Source: Undibacterium hunanense (lineage in GTDB: Bacteria; Pseudomonadota; Gammaproteobacteria; Burkholderiales; Burkholderiaceae_D). Taken from it: a DNA stretch of 64,000 bases. The stretch spans positions 1-64,000 of the forward strand of contig NZ_JACOGF010000017.1 in the NCBI RefSeq assembly GCF_014284335.1, read 5' to 3'. The notes beneath the pieces were generated by a model. That model was given only the letters and a program-made list of their open reading frames with translations, was not told the DNA's origin and did no database searches. A program made the position numbers and the translations under genes. Positions 43,414-52,593 of the stretch are shown here, one piece after another; position 1 is the first letter of the stretch, and every line of letters starts with the position of its first letter.

Positions 43414-44379
43414 CTACGGCTTATTCCTGAAATTCATGGTCAGCAAAGCCTGATCCAGCAAATAACTGGCTTTGGACAGCAAATCTACCGTTCCCAGGTA
43501 AAACTGCGGGTTGATCTTGTCTGCTGTATCCGTCGGCTGATGGTAATCTGCATGGTCTTCCACACCAAAATAGATGTGCGGCACCCCGGCAGCAAAGAAA
43601 GGATAATGATCCGACTGTTTGGTCCAGTCATCGCTACCCTGCTCCGGCCGGTCATGGCCAAACATCAGCTTCACGCCCTGATTACCATTCAGCGGTGTCA
43701 GCAAGGTTTTCAATACAGGTAACTGATGCGTGCCGCTGGCGTACAGCTCGCCCTTGTCGCCACGGGCAATCATGTCGAAATTCATCACCATGCCTATGCG
43801 GGCCAGATCAGCCGCTGCCTGCGCTGTATAGGCGCGGGACCCACCGAGATTGACCTCTTCCGCATCAAACAGGATAAACATCACATCATGCCTGGGTGGA
43901 TTCTTTTGCATGGCCGTAGCAATGGCCAGTACCGCAGCGACGCCAGACGCATTATCGTCAGCGCCATAATAAATCTTGCCATCACGCACACCCAGGTGAT
44001 CATAGTGGGCAGAAATCACCATCCTGGCAGCGGCCGCATGGTCGTCCAGACTACCGGCACGACAAGCCAGGATATTGTGCCCCGTTTTGCTTGCTCCCAG
44101 CCGTGTCTGGAATATGAAGTCCTGTACAAAATCCATCCCGCAAGGCACGACGCCTATCTGCTTCAGCCGCTCAATAATATAATCACGCGCCTGCGCATTT
44201 CCCGCAGTATCACTGGCCCGCCCTGCCATTTCTTCACTGGCCAGACGCTGGACATCGGTCAGCACTTGCGATTTTGCTTCATCTGCCATTGCCATGCCAC
44301 TACCAGCCAGCAACGCGGCAGCAGACAAGCACAGACTTACAAACAAAATACGCAGCGAAGATTTTCCTAATTCAGGCAT
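43414..44379 (-). CDS. M28-family zinc aminopeptidase, secreted
   Basis: 321 residues. Signal peptide (about 8-31, cleavage near AMAD). M28 metal ligands: HYDHLGV, GADDNASGVAAVL and the DAEEVNLGGSRAY segment with the catalytic/binding Glu pair; NFDMIARGDKGELYASG and ADYHQPTDTADKI complete the site. Length and lack of a PA domain fit bacterial leucyl-type aminopeptidases. ATG 44379 is chosen; a longer frame to 44454 has no ribosome binding site and breaks the signal peptide. Convergent with the Bax-inhibitor-1 gene. Confidence 0.9.
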   Translation of the reverse strand: MPELGKSSLRILFVSLCLSAAALLAGSGMAMADEAKSQVLTDVQRLASEEMAGRASDTAGNAQARDYIIERLKQIGVVPCGMDFVQDFIFQTRLGASKTGHNILACRAGSLDDHAAAARMVISAHYDHLGVRDGKIYYGADDNASGVAAVLAIATAMQKNPPRHDVMFILFDAEEVNLGGSRAYTAQAAADLARIGMVMNFDMIARGDKGELYASGTHQLPVLKTLLTPLNGNQGVKLMFGHDRPEQGSDDWTKQSDHYPFFAAGVPHIYFGVEDHADYHQPTDTADKINPQFYLGTVDLLSKASYLLDQALLTMNFRNKP

Positions 44380-44745
44380 ATACACATTCCATTCAGGGTG
44401 AAAACGACAAATTCCGGGGATATTCCAGGCAAAGCGCCAGACACCTGAAGCCACCTGCCCTGACCAAGATTAAAACTCTTTTCATCAATACTCTGCCACA
44501 GACACAAAGCGATGTTAACCTCGGTCAGAACAACAAAAAGCGGATTAAGGTCTACACTGACAGTACCCACTACTTTACAAGCTTGCAATTTTCACGATAA
44601 TTCACAGTAAGGTGACGTAAACGTCTGAGTGAAAGGCATTACGTACGTAGAAAAATTGAAATCATGTTTTTGTTAATGCACTGTCATGCGACAAATAAAT
44701 AAAATAACACGCTGACAGCCTTCGCTTTGCCAGAATTTCCAGTTG
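44380..44745. other. Divergent intergenic region with short palindromes
   Basis: 366 bp with no supported gene. Two palindromes stand out: GACGTAAACGTC (44614-44625) and TACGTACGTA (44640-44649), 14 bp apart and 100-130 bp upstream of the acetyltransferase gene; possible operators. Confidence 0.45.
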
Positions 44746-45876
44746 ATGCTGAATACAGAAAAATTTATTGTTACTACCGAAACCGGATTTGATGCCCTGG
44801 CAGCCCCTTGGCGTCAACTGGAAACGCAGGTAGCGCATTTATTACCCTTCCAGACCTTTGACTGGAACCGTGCCTGGTGGGCAGTATTTTCAGATTCTTC
44901 GTGGTTCCACAAAGACGAACTGGCCATCTGCACCCTGTATCAGGAACAGCAACTGGTTGCGGTCATGCCGCTGACCAATACCCATGTCGGCTTGCACAAT
45001 CTATTCATCTACCGCTATGTCAGACCCTTTGGTGCCGACCCCAATCTCACTGAAATTCGGGTGCCACTGGCCCTGCCCGCCTATACCGAAACCATATTAC
45101 AGCAGTGGGAAGATTTGTCGAAACAGGAAACCTTTGGCCTGACCGAATTCCAGATTATCCATACCAGACAACATGCCGCGCATTTTCTGGCAACGAATAG
45201 TGCCATGCATCCGCTGGAAGCCAGAGATATTCCGAATTTCATCCTGCAACTGGATACTGACTGGCCCAATTTCAAAACCGGCCTGAAACGCAACATCAAG
45301 GAATCTTTGCGTCACTGCTATAACTCACTGGCGCGCGACAACTTGCAGATCAAACTGCAGGTATGGCGCGGCAATGCAGCCGTGCTGCAAAACATCAATA
45401 CCTTCTATGCCCTGCACGGCGCCCGCGCCATGGCAAAAAACACGGTAGAACACCCAGATTATTTTGCCGACGACAGACATAGGGCCTTTATCCTGGCCTT
45501 GCTGGACAGCCCGTTTGCCAGCAGAATCATTCTGTTTGGTCTGGAACTGGATGGCAAAACTGTCGCCATGCGCATGGCTTTTGCGATGGGTGATGAGTTA
45601 TACCTGTACTATTCGGGCTATGACCTGCAATATGCAAAGTACAGCATCATGACCACCTTGCAGGCAGAAATCATACAGTGGGGATTTACCCAGGGTTTGA
45701 AACGCATCAATCTGTCGGTAGGCGGCGACGTATCCAAAACCCGCTGGGAGCCAGGCGTCATTGACTATGCCGAATACCAGTGCGTCAAGAACAGCCCCTG
45801 GCGCAGGAATCTGGGCAAGACCATTCTGAAAGTGCGCAAACTGCGCAAATCATGGTCTGCCAGTAAACAAGAATAA
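44746..45876 (+). CDS. CelD/FemAB-like GNAT-fold acetyltransferase
   Basis: 376 residues. N-terminal part (WRQLETQVAHLLPFQTFDWNRAWWAVF) and a central FKTGLKRNIKESLRHCYNSL segment are typical of the CelD/BcsL (BioF2-like) acetyltransferase family linked to polysaccharide modification or cellulose synthesis; the C-terminus holds GKTVAMRMAFAMGDELYLYYSGYD and INLSVGGDVSKTRWEPG. No polysaccharide genes adjoin, so its acceptor is unknown. ATG 44746 (one codon after a TTG) has a poor ribosome binding site. Followed after 24 bp by the SSB-like gene. Confidence 0.85.
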   Translation: MLNTEKFIVTTETGFDALAAPWRQLETQVAHLLPFQTFDWNRAWWAVFSDSSWFHKDELAICTLYQEQQLVAVMPLTNTHVGLHNLFIYRYVRPFGADPNLTEIRVPLALPAYTETILQQWEDLSKQETFGLTEFQIIHTRQHAAHFLATNSAMHPLEARDIPNFILQLDTDWPNFKTGLKRNIKESLRHCYNSLARDNLQIKLQVWRGNAAVLQNINTFYALHGARAMAKNTVEHPDYFADDRHRAFILALLDSPFASRIILFGLELDGKTVAMRMAFAMGDELYLYYSGYDLQYAKYSIMTTLQAEIIQWGFTQGLKRINLSVGGDVSKTRWEPGVIDYAEYQCVKNSPWRRNLGKTILKVRKLRKSWSASKQE

Positions 45877-45900
45877 AACCAGAACAAACAGGAAATCAGC

Positions 45901-46209
45901 ATGATAGACGCATTGATCGCTGGCCGCATTTATGGCCAGGTAGAAGAACGCGCGGGACAAAATGGGTCCGTGTATGTAACCTGCAAGGTACGCGCAGCCA
46001 CCGATGACGGTGACTTCATTATCTGCAATGTCATCGCTTTCAACGATGCAGCACGCGCCAACTTACTCGGTTTGGGCGATGGCGACAGCCTGTCACTGTC
46101 TGGTGCATTAACCCCCAAAGTCTGGACCGACAAGCAAGGCAAAGCCCGACCAGCACTTGATTTGATTGCACATGCCGTGATCACGGCACATTCAAATACA
46201 TCCGACTAA
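45901..46209 (+). CDS. Short single-strand DNA-binding (SSB-like) OB-fold protein
   Basis: 102 residues: MIDALIAGRIYGQVEERAG... YVTCKVRAATDDGDFIICNVIAFNDAARANLL... GDSLSLSGALTPKVWTDKQGKARPALDLIA, an SSB/PriB-like OB domain. The acidic C-terminal tail (DDDIPF type) of housekeeping SSB is missing, so it cannot recruit the usual partners and is probably an accessory SSB. AGGAAATC precedes the ATG. Likely co-transcribed with the acetyltransferase gene 24 bp upstream; no phage or conjugation genes are near. Confidence 0.85.
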   Translation: MIDALIAGRIYGQVEERAGQNGSVYVTCKVRAATDDGDFIICNVIAFNDAARANLLGLGDGDSLSLSGALTPKVWTDKQGKARPALDLIAHAVITAHSNTSD

Positions 46210-46220
46210 ACGTTGACAAG

Positions 46221-46282
46221 GGTGCGCCATGCGCACCATTCAATAAAACTTGATGCGGCAAAGGTGGTGCGCGCGGCGCACC
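46221..46282. repeat. Pair of GGTGCGC palindromes (REP-like)
   Basis: GGTGCGC-CAT-GCGCACC at 46221-46237 and GGTGCGC-GCG-GCGCACC at 46266-46282, identical arms, 45 bp apart, in the gap between two convergent genes. Such GGTGCGC..GCGCACCC motifs recur in bacterial intergenic regions; they may also act as bidirectional terminators. Confidence 0.75.
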
Positions 46283-46322
46283 CTACTGTTATTTCGACAT
46301 GCGGAGCTTATACAGTTCACGT

Positions 46323-46913
46323 CTACTTTGCCAACACCAGCAAACGATTATTGGCAGGCATGGCCATATCATCCTGCAAGCGCATGCCGTGCTTGCCTGC
46401 CAGTTCGATGATCTTTTCAATATCCCGTATGCCCATGTGAACCGCCTGCTGCTTCAACGATGCATCAAATTGCTGGTTACTGGCACTGGTGAATTCACCT
46501 GCATAATTGAAGGGGCCATAGATTAAAAACAGACCCGGTTTCTCCAGCACCTGGGTCACGCCAGCGAACATCAGTTCCACTTCTTCCCATGCCATGATAT
46601 GGCAGGTATTGGCGGTATAAACCGCATCAAATACAGCTTGTGGCCAGGCAGTCTTGCCAATATTGAGTTCCAGTGGTGTTGCTACATTCGGCAGATTTTC
46701 CTCTTCTATCCAGGCCAGTATGCTGGGATGGTATTCTGACCGGTCACTGGTTTGCCACTGCAACTGCGGCAACTGCCGCGCAAAAGTGACCGCATGCTGT
46801 CCGGTGCCACTGCCGATTTCCAGTACTGTCCTGCAAGCTGCCAGCAAGGGCGTGATAGCTAGCAGAATGGGGGCGCTGTTTCTTTCACAGGCGGCGGAAA
46901 ATAATTTGCTCAT
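46323..46913 (-). CDS. DUF938 SAM-dependent methyltransferase-like protein
   Basis: 196 residues. Begins MSKLFSAACERNSAPILLAITPLL, the DUF938 start, followed by the Rossmann SAM motif VLEIGSGTGQHAVTFA and the NTCHIMAWEEVELMFAGV motif IV region. Substrate unknown; no member is well characterised to my knowledge. AGAAAGA precedes the ATG. Convergent with the SSB-like gene across the GGTGCGC repeats; the LysE-type gene follows upstream in the same direction (33 bp). Confidence 0.88.
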   Translation of the reverse strand: MSKLFSAACERNSAPILLAITPLLAACRTVLEIGSGTGQHAVTFARQLPQLQWQTSDRSEYHPSILAWIEEENLPNVATPLELNIGKTAWPQAVFDAVYTANTCHIMAWEEVELMFAGVTQVLEKPGLFLIYGPFNYAGEFTSASNQQFDASLKQQAVHMGIRDIEKIIELAGKHGMRLQDDMAMPANNRLLVLAK

Positions 46914-46946
46914 GCGGGTCTTTCTCTATCATAGTCAGTGGCGAGC

Positions 46947-47579
46947 TTACCACGCAAACCCTTCAGGTAAAATCTGCCATAGCTGCCAGATTGCAAAACC
47001 CAGCAGAAAACAGCCACCCAGACGATTGATCGCCATCATCACGCCAGTGCTGAGTTTTTTCCTGATGACAGCAATGCCGCAACTAAGCAAGAGCCACCAG
47101 CAGGCAGATCCCAAAAACACTCCCAGTACCATGACGCCCGCAGCAGGAAGCTGAACTGTCGCAGATCCGGCAATACTGGCAAATACCGCAACAAAAGAAA
47201 CGATAGTCATGGGATTGGTGATGGTCAGCAGAAAAATGGAGATGAAAGCTTTGCCAGCCACCAATTTTTCTGATGTCGCAACCTGCGTGGGCAAAGCTTT
47301 CGACCACAACAACTTGCCGCCCATCCAGGCCAGAAACAATGCACCGGCAATCGCCAGTGGCAAGGACAGGGCAATAAAATAATCCGTCACGGCGGCCAGG
47401 CCAAACGCACCTATCGCACCATAGGTCGCATCAGCACAGGCAGCTCCCAGCCCGCTGACAAAACCGGTGCGCATACCATATACCATGGTGCGCTGTATGC
47501 ATAACAAGCCTATGGGACCAACTGGCGCTGCGATAGACAAACCTATCAGCGCTGCTTTGAAGAATAATGTAATGTCCAT
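46947..47579 (-). CDS. LysE-family amino-acid exporter
   Basis: 210 residues, about six membrane helices, with the LysE motif SIAAPVGPIGLLCIQRTM near the N-terminus and TITNPMTIVSFVAVFA. Exports amino acids or similar metabolites. Divergent from an Lrp/AsnC regulator gene 134 bp away, a common arrangement in which the regulator controls the exporter in response to an amino acid; substrate unknown. Confidence 0.9.
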   Translation of the reverse strand: MDITLFFKAALIGLSIAAPVGPIGLLCIQRTMVYGMRTGFVSGLGAACADATYGAIGAFGLAAVTDYFIALSLPLAIAGALFLAWMGGKLLWSKALPTQVATSEKLVAGKAFISIFLLTITNPMTIVSFVAVFASIAGSATVQLPAAGVMVLGVFLGSACWWLLLSCGIAVIRKKLSTGVMMAINRLGGCFLLGFAIWQLWQILPEGFAW

Positions 47580-47713
47580 GCTGAAGCCTGAAAACCTGTT
47601 GATGACGGTTCACAGTATGGCAAACACCCATTGGGAATAACATAGGAAAAATAAGCCAGAACTGCTACATTGCCTTAACTATTCTTGATTATCTTTAATC
47701 GGACTTAAACAAT

Positions 47714-48160
47714 ATGGATATTGACGCCAAGGCATGGAAAATTCTCGCCGCATTGCAGCGGGATGCGCGTATCTCTATCAAGGCACTGGCCGAAGAAACC
47801 GGGCTATCCCTGCCTGCCACATCAGAACGGGTAAAAAAGCTGGAAGAAGCCGGTATCGTGAAAGCCTACCGGGCTGAATTGAATGCAGAGGCCCTTGGCC
47901 TGACCGTTACGGCCGTCATTGGAATCACCGTGCCGCAGCCACAGAAAGCCAGTCTGATCACCTTGTTGAAGTCTTTGCCTGAAGTCATAGAATGCCTGCA
48001 CGTTACGGGGCAGGATTCTTTTCTGCTACGTGTGGTGTGCAAGGATATCCGTCATCTGGAAAGCTTCGTCGGTAATATCAATCATTATGGCGAAACCCGT
48101 ACGTCCATTGTGATGTCTGCGCCCATCCCATTGCGAGCGATTACAGACATTGCGAAATAA
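47714..48160 (+). CDS. Lrp/AsnC-family transcriptional regulator
   Basis: 148 residues: AsnC helix-turn-helix (MDIDAKAWKILAALQRDARISIKALAEETGLSLPATSERVKKLEEAGIVKAYR split over 1-50) and RAM ligand domain (LPEVIECLHVTGQDSFLLRVVCKDIRHLESFV). No strong ribosome binding site; ATG 47714 is the natural family start. Probable local regulator of the divergent LysE-type exporter. Confidence 0.92.
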   Translation: MDIDAKAWKILAALQRDARISIKALAEETGLSLPATSERVKKLEEAGIVKAYRAELNAEALGLTVTAVIGITVPQPQKASLITLLKSLPEVIECLHVTGQDSFLLRVVCKDIRHLESFVGNINHYGETRTSIVMSAPIPLRAITDIAK

Positions 48161-48337
48161 CAGCATCCCCATCGATATCCATATCAATATCAATAGCCAC
48201 AGCGACAGCGGCTTCACCATCGTCATAAAATCAATTAACCGAATTCTCTCCTGAAAATCTGGTGTCCGATTGCAGCCAGCCATGCTAACGGGCGTCGCGC
48301 ATACTTTGCCTGTCATTCAACAGCATGCGAGGAAAAA

Positions 48338-49018
48338 ATGCACGTCAGCAGCGAATCATCCATACTCTATTTTGGTACTCCCGTCATCCTGGTCAGCACG
48401 ATCAATGAAGATGGCAGTTTTAATCTGGCACCGATCTCATCCATATTCTGGCTGGGCTGGCGGGCGATGATAGGCGTGGGATCAACATCACAAACAGCAC
48501 GCAATCTGAAACGTAGCGGTGTCTGTGTACTGAACCTGGCATCGGTGAATGAAGCAGAGGCAGTCAACCGGCTGGCACTGACCACCGGTTCCGATGCCAT
48601 GTCGGCATGGAAGGCTGCACGTGGCTACCGTCTGGAAAGAAACAAGTTTGCACTGGCCGGCCTGACACCGCAGGCATCAGAAACCGTGGCAGCACCACGC
48701 GTGCAGGAATGCCTGGTGCAACAGGAAGCCAGTGTCGCCGCCATGCATGGCATTGCTGAAGATGAGGCTATGCTGCGCGGCGGCATTCTGACTTTTGAAT
48801 TGCGCATACAGCGTCTGTACCTGGATGCATCCATCCTGCTCGATGGTAACCCTGACCGGGTTGATCCTGACAAGTGGCAACCACTGATCATGAGTTTCCA
48901 GAAATTCTATGGTCTGGACAATCAGCAACTGCATCCGTCGACGCTAGCAGGTATCCCAGAAAAAGCCTACCGCAGCCCGGATATAGACAAGGCACGCCAG
49001 ATACCGGCAATCGCCTGA
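48338..49018 (+). CDS. Flavin reductase-like FMN-binding split-barrel protein
   Basis: 226 residues: PVILVSTINEDGSFNLAPISSIFWLGWRAMIGVG and TARNLKRSGVCVLNLAS are the flavin-reductase-like domain signatures (FMN-binding split barrel). May reduce flavin for a partner or bind it as cofactor; no monooxygenase lies nearby. AGGAAAAA precedes the ATG. Ends 7 bp from the convergent DUF885 gene. Confidence 0.88.
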   Translation: MHVSSESSILYFGTPVILVSTINEDGSFNLAPISSIFWLGWRAMIGVGSTSQTARNLKRSGVCVLNLASVNEAEAVNRLALTTGSDAMSAWKAARGYRLERNKFALAGLTPQASETVAAPRVQECLVQQEASVAAMHGIAEDEAMLRGGILTFELRIQRLYLDASILLDGNPDRVDPDKWQPLIMSFQKFYGLDNQQLHPSTLAGIPEKAYRSPDIDKARQIPAIA

Positions 49019-49025
49019 AGCTTTC

Positions 49026-50255
49026 TTATTTCATCATGGAAGCTGTTTTTGGTTTGGCCAGCAATTCTGCAAATACCTGCCAGTGGCTGCCTTCATTACC
49101 TGGCTGAGCCAGTCGTTCTACATAGGCCCTGGTCATATCCTGACCAAGGTTGTAGTTGATGACGTAGGAACGATGCCTTTCCATGAAACGCAAACGCTGC
49201 CTGGACCTGGCTTCGTCCGACAGGGCATATTTCATCAGCATGGTAACGGCAGCTTCGGTGTCTATATCACCGTCCAGATAAAGTTGGGCAACCATATTGC
49301 CAGCGTAAGACAGCTTCTGCAGCACCGCCTGTACCTGATAATAATGATCTACTTTTGCCGGATCGATACCTGCCAGCGGAAACAGTTGCGCCTTTTCAAA
49401 AGCCATGCGCTCTGCATGTGGGAAGGCGACTTCGATACCGTAATTGGCGCTGCCCTCTGCCAGAAAAGACATGGGAGAATACAGTGGATAGATACTGTAT
49501 TCAACCCAGCCGTTTTCATTGACCAGATGCTTTTCAATCAATAAATTGAAGACATGGTGACCAGGGTAACCCTCATGGCTGGCCAGGTCGATGGCGCGGC
49601 TGATGAACATGGGGAAATCCGTATTCACCTGTATCAGGCTATAGCTATTGCCCTTGTACCAGTTATAGGCACTCCAGACCTGGTCCTTCACATATTCGAC
49701 CCTGAAGCTTTCTTCTTCTGGCAGGCTGATATGCTTTCTGGTACGCGCCCGGGCTTCATTGATGGCAGCGCTGAAGACTGCATCGAGCTTGTCTTGCGGG
49801 ATTTCAAATTGTTTGTTGTAACTGCTCAGGCGGGTGTTCAAGCTATTCAAATCACCATCCAAATCACCATCACCAGGCAATAGCTGATCAAGTTCAGCCA
49901 GTATGGGTTCAAAATCAGCCGGACTCAAATCAGGTGAACGGGCGTCGTACAAGGCCAGCGATTCTTCGTTGAAAGACAGGGTCGTCCCCGACAGATGGGC
50001 GATATAGGTACGCAAGGCAGCCACATGCAAACGCAAAAAATCCTGACGCAATTCTTGTCCGGCAACAGCAGGTGGCAGGGCATGCGCCTGTTTAGTCAAC
50101 TCTTCTGCCTGTTCCAAAAGTTCAGCCAGGGGTAATTTTTGACTGTCTGCCTGCCATTCTGGCGGGCCATAATAGGCATCAACATAGCCTGGATCATGCT
50201 GACCAGTGGCAAGTACCAGTTTTACATAGGCTTCGGCAACGTCATTGAGTGTCAT
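49026..50255 (-). CDS. DUF885-family putative metal-dependent peptidase
   Basis: 409 residues, predicted soluble, without signal peptide. SHEGYPGHHVFNLLIEKHL (about residue 224) carries the HEGxPGHH pattern of DUF885, resembling a zinc-protease HExxH site. Many DUF885 proteins are 560-600 residues with a signal peptide, so this one is short. Reaction unknown. AGGAC lies upstream of the ATG. Convergent with the flavin-reductase-like gene. Confidence 0.82.
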   Translation of the reverse strand: MTLNDVAEAYVKLVLATGQHDPGYVDAYYGPPEWQADSQKLPLAELLEQAEELTKQAHALPPAVAGQELRQDFLRLHVAALRTYIAHLSGTTLSFNEESLALYDARSPDLSPADFEPILAELDQLLPGDGDLDGDLNSLNTRLSSYNKQFEIPQDKLDAVFSAAINEARARTRKHISLPEEESFRVEYVKDQVWSAYNWYKGNSYSLIQVNTDFPMFISRAIDLASHEGYPGHHVFNLLIEKHLVNENGWVEYSIYPLYSPMSFLAEGSANYGIEVAFPHAERMAFEKAQLFPLAGIDPAKVDHYYQVQAVLQKLSYAGNMVAQLYLDGDIDTEAAVTMLMKYALSDEARSRQRLRFMERHRSYVINYNLGQDMTRAYVERLAQPGNEGSHWQVFAELLAKPKTASMMK

Positions 50256-50528
50256 GAAATAAGTCCTGACTTGAATTGATTAAAAGTATTTTACTGTGCT
50301 TGGACCACTTGGTCCCATTCAAGTTCAAGTAAGTTCAAGTCTGAGAAAACCAGGTTGAATACAAAAATTGACATGCTGTTCGGCTAACACTATATTGCGC
50401 TACCGCCCTTGATCAAGCATCCCACAAGGATGCAGTACGACTAACAGGACTGAAGCAAGATTGCTACTGCAGGCAGCCGCACACCGTAGCAGCAGTTTTG
50501 CCAGAATCCGAACAAAAATGGAGAACAT

Positions 50529-52517
50529 ATGGCTTTGCAGCAACTGGACGAAGCACAGATACGCACCTGGACACGACGTCAGAAAGATCAGTGGTGGTTT
50601 GACAATATCTACCAAAAGGATATGGCGCAACTGACCCTGCGCTCGGCACTGACCGGTTTTCTGCTGGGTGGCATACTGGCTGCCACGGCCCTGTACATTG
50701 GCGCCAAGACCGGTATCGGTATCGGTGTCGGCCTGACTTCCGTGATTCTGTCCTTTGCGATTTTCCGTATTCTGCACAGCCTGGGTATCACCTCTGACTA
50801 CACCATACTGGAAAACAACTGCACGCAATCCATTGCCACGGCTGCCGGCTACATGATCAATCCGCTGATTTCCAGCCTGGCTGCATATATGTTGATCACT
50901 GGCAAGATCATCCCCTGGTGGCAGATGCTGCTCTGGGTCACGGTGGTGGCGCTGATCGGTGTGCTGGTTGCCTTCCCGCTGAAACGCCGTTTTGTCAATG
51001 AAGATCAACTCCCCTTCCCGGAAGGCCGCGCCTGTGGCGTAGTGCTTGATTCCCTGTACACCGATGGCGCGGGCAGCGGCCTGTACAAAGCCAAGCTGCT
51101 GGGCTATACCAGCCTGTTCGCCGGTTTGTACCAGATGATCGTCAGTGATGGCTGGATGCGTCTGATACAGTTCAAGATACTGCGCATGGATAAATGGGCT
51201 GGCATGACAGAAGCCTGGAACCTGCCCGAACGCCTGGACACCTACTACTACACGGCTGCAGCCAAACTGCACTGGTGGATACCCAATATACTCGGCACCG
51301 ACATACGTCAGTTGGGCCTGCGCCTGAATCTGGATGTTGCGATGTTCGGCGTTGGTGGTCTGATGGGTATACGGGTTGCCAGCAGTGTCATGCTGGGTGC
51401 CTTCATCAATTTTGTCTTGCTGGCACCGTGGATGATACAAAAAGGAGATATCGCCGCACGTACCATGCCGAATGGCACCATAGTACCTATCTCGCGTACT
51501 GAAATTGTCAATCAATGGGGTCTGTGGTGGGCAGTGACCATGATGGTAGTCGGCTCTTTGGTGGGCCTGCTGGCCAAGCCGGAACTGTTCAAGGCTGCGT
51601 TTAAATCCATGACCGGCAATGGCAAAAAAACCGTGGATGCCGGCCCCGATCCGCTGAAGGATATTGAAGTACCTTTGTGGATTTCCTACATCGGTGTACC
51701 CGTGCTGTGCATCATTGCAGCCTGGCTGGTGAACCTGCTGTTTGGTGTTCCCTTCATCATGGCCATGGTCGCCTTCCCGCTGATTTTTGTGCTGACCATT
51801 ATCTGTATCAATGCCATGGCACTGACTTCCTGGGCACCCATCGGTGCACTGGCGAAGATTACCCAGTTCAGCATGGGTGCCATAGATCGCAGCAATCCGG
51901 CCAACAACCTGCTGCCAGCCGGCATGACTGCAGACATTGCCTTCAATGCCTCTGCCCTGTTGTCTGACATCAAACCAGGTTATATGCTGGGTGGCAAACC
52001 CAGGCATCAGGTCATCGGCCATATCATCGGCATTTTCTCTGGTGCACTGGCTTGCATACCCCTGTTCTTCCTGTTGTTCCTGCCACCTGACCACGACGGC
52101 ATACGCAGCACGGCAACTATCGTCAGTGAACAGTTCTCTTTCCCGTCCGCCTTGCAATGGAAGGGCGTGGCCGATATTATCGCCAAGGGTATCAGTGGTT
52201 TGCCGACTTCCGCCATCATCGCCATGGCCGTCGCCGGTTTTTGTGCTGCTTTTATCGAAATCACGAATGTCATCACCCGGGGCCGCCTGCCACTGTCTGC
52301 CGTTTCCATAGGCCTGGGTGTGATATTGCCGCCAGAATCCTGCTTCGCCATGTGGCTGGGCGCCTTGATATTCTGGTACATGGGCAAGAAAAACCCGAAA
52401 GCAGGCAGCAAAGGCCATACCTTCTGGGTAGAGGGTTGCGAAGCCATCAGCGCAGGCCTGATATCCGGTGCGGCTATTCTGGGTATAGGGAATGCCATCA
52501 TCAACGTCCTGATGTAA
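50529..52517 (+). CDS. OPT-family oligopeptide/metal-complex transporter
   Basis: 662 residues, about 14-16 membrane helices. OPT signatures: LTSVILSFAIFRILHSLGITSDYTILENNCTQSIATAAGYM, FPEGRACGVVLDSLYTDGAGSG, GGLMGIRVASSVMLGAFINF. Imports oligopeptides or metal-chelates with protons; bacterial members without a peptidase neighbour have unknown substrates. GGAGAACAT precedes the ATG. The opposite strand has a 722-codon open frame (50400-52568), a shadow of this gene. Confidence 0.92.
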   Translation: MALQQLDEAQIRTWTRRQKDQWWFDNIYQKDMAQLTLRSALTGFLLGGILAATALYIGAKTGIGIGVGLTSVILSFAIFRILHSLGITSDYTILENNCTQSIATAAGYMINPLISSLAAYMLITGKIIPWWQMLLWVTVVALIGVLVAFPLKRRFVNEDQLPFPEGRACGVVLDSLYTDGAGSGLYKAKLLGYTSLFAGLYQMIVSDGWMRLIQFKILRMDKWAGMTEAWNLPERLDTYYYTAAAKLHWWIPNILGTDIRQLGLRLNLDVAMFGVGGLMGIRVASSVMLGAFINFVLLAPWMIQKGDIAARTMPNGTIVPISRTEIVNQWGLWWAVTMMVVGSLVGLLAKPELFKAAFKSMTGNGKKTVDAGPDPLKDIEVPLWISYIGVPVLCIIAAWLVNLLFGVPFIMAMVAFPLIFVLTIICINAMALTSWAPIGALAKITQFSMGAIDRSNPANNLLPAGMTADIAFNASALLSDIKPGYMLGGKPRHQVIGHIIGIFSGALACIPLFFLLFLPPDHDGIRSTATIVSEQFSFPSALQWKGVADIIAKGISGLPTSAIIAMAVAGFCAAFIEITNVITRGRLPLSAVSIGLGVILPPESCFAMWLGALIFWYMGKKNPKAGSKGHTFWVEGCEAISAGLISGAAILGIGNAIINVLM

Positions 52518-52531
52518 GTTAGGTGCCGGCT

Positions 52532-52564
52532 CTGCCAGACCAAGCGGTCTGGCAGAAGCTGTTT
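52532..52564 (+). terminator. Terminator after the OPT gene
   Basis: Perfect 10-bp stem CTGCCAGACC-AAGC-GGTCTGGCAG, then AAGCTGTTTT. 14 bp after the stop; the T-run is displaced, so efficiency is uncertain. Confidence 0.6.
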
Positions 52565-52593
52565 TCACTTTCCCGGCAGATCCGGGTTCTGGC

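Noticed and set aside
44614..44649. GACGTAAACGTC and TACGTACGTA as a quorum or stress operator
   Set aside because: Short palindromes of common bases; no regulator gene adjacent to support a claim.
45901..46209. SSB-like gene as sign of a prophage or plasmid remnant
   Set aside because: No integrase, phage structural or conjugation genes and no att-like repeats are nearby.
50400..52568. 722-codon open frame opposite the OPT transporter gene
   Set aside because: It mirrors the real transporter gene exactly, is rich in His/Gln with no domain, and has no ribosome binding site; the forward frame has clear OPT motifs.
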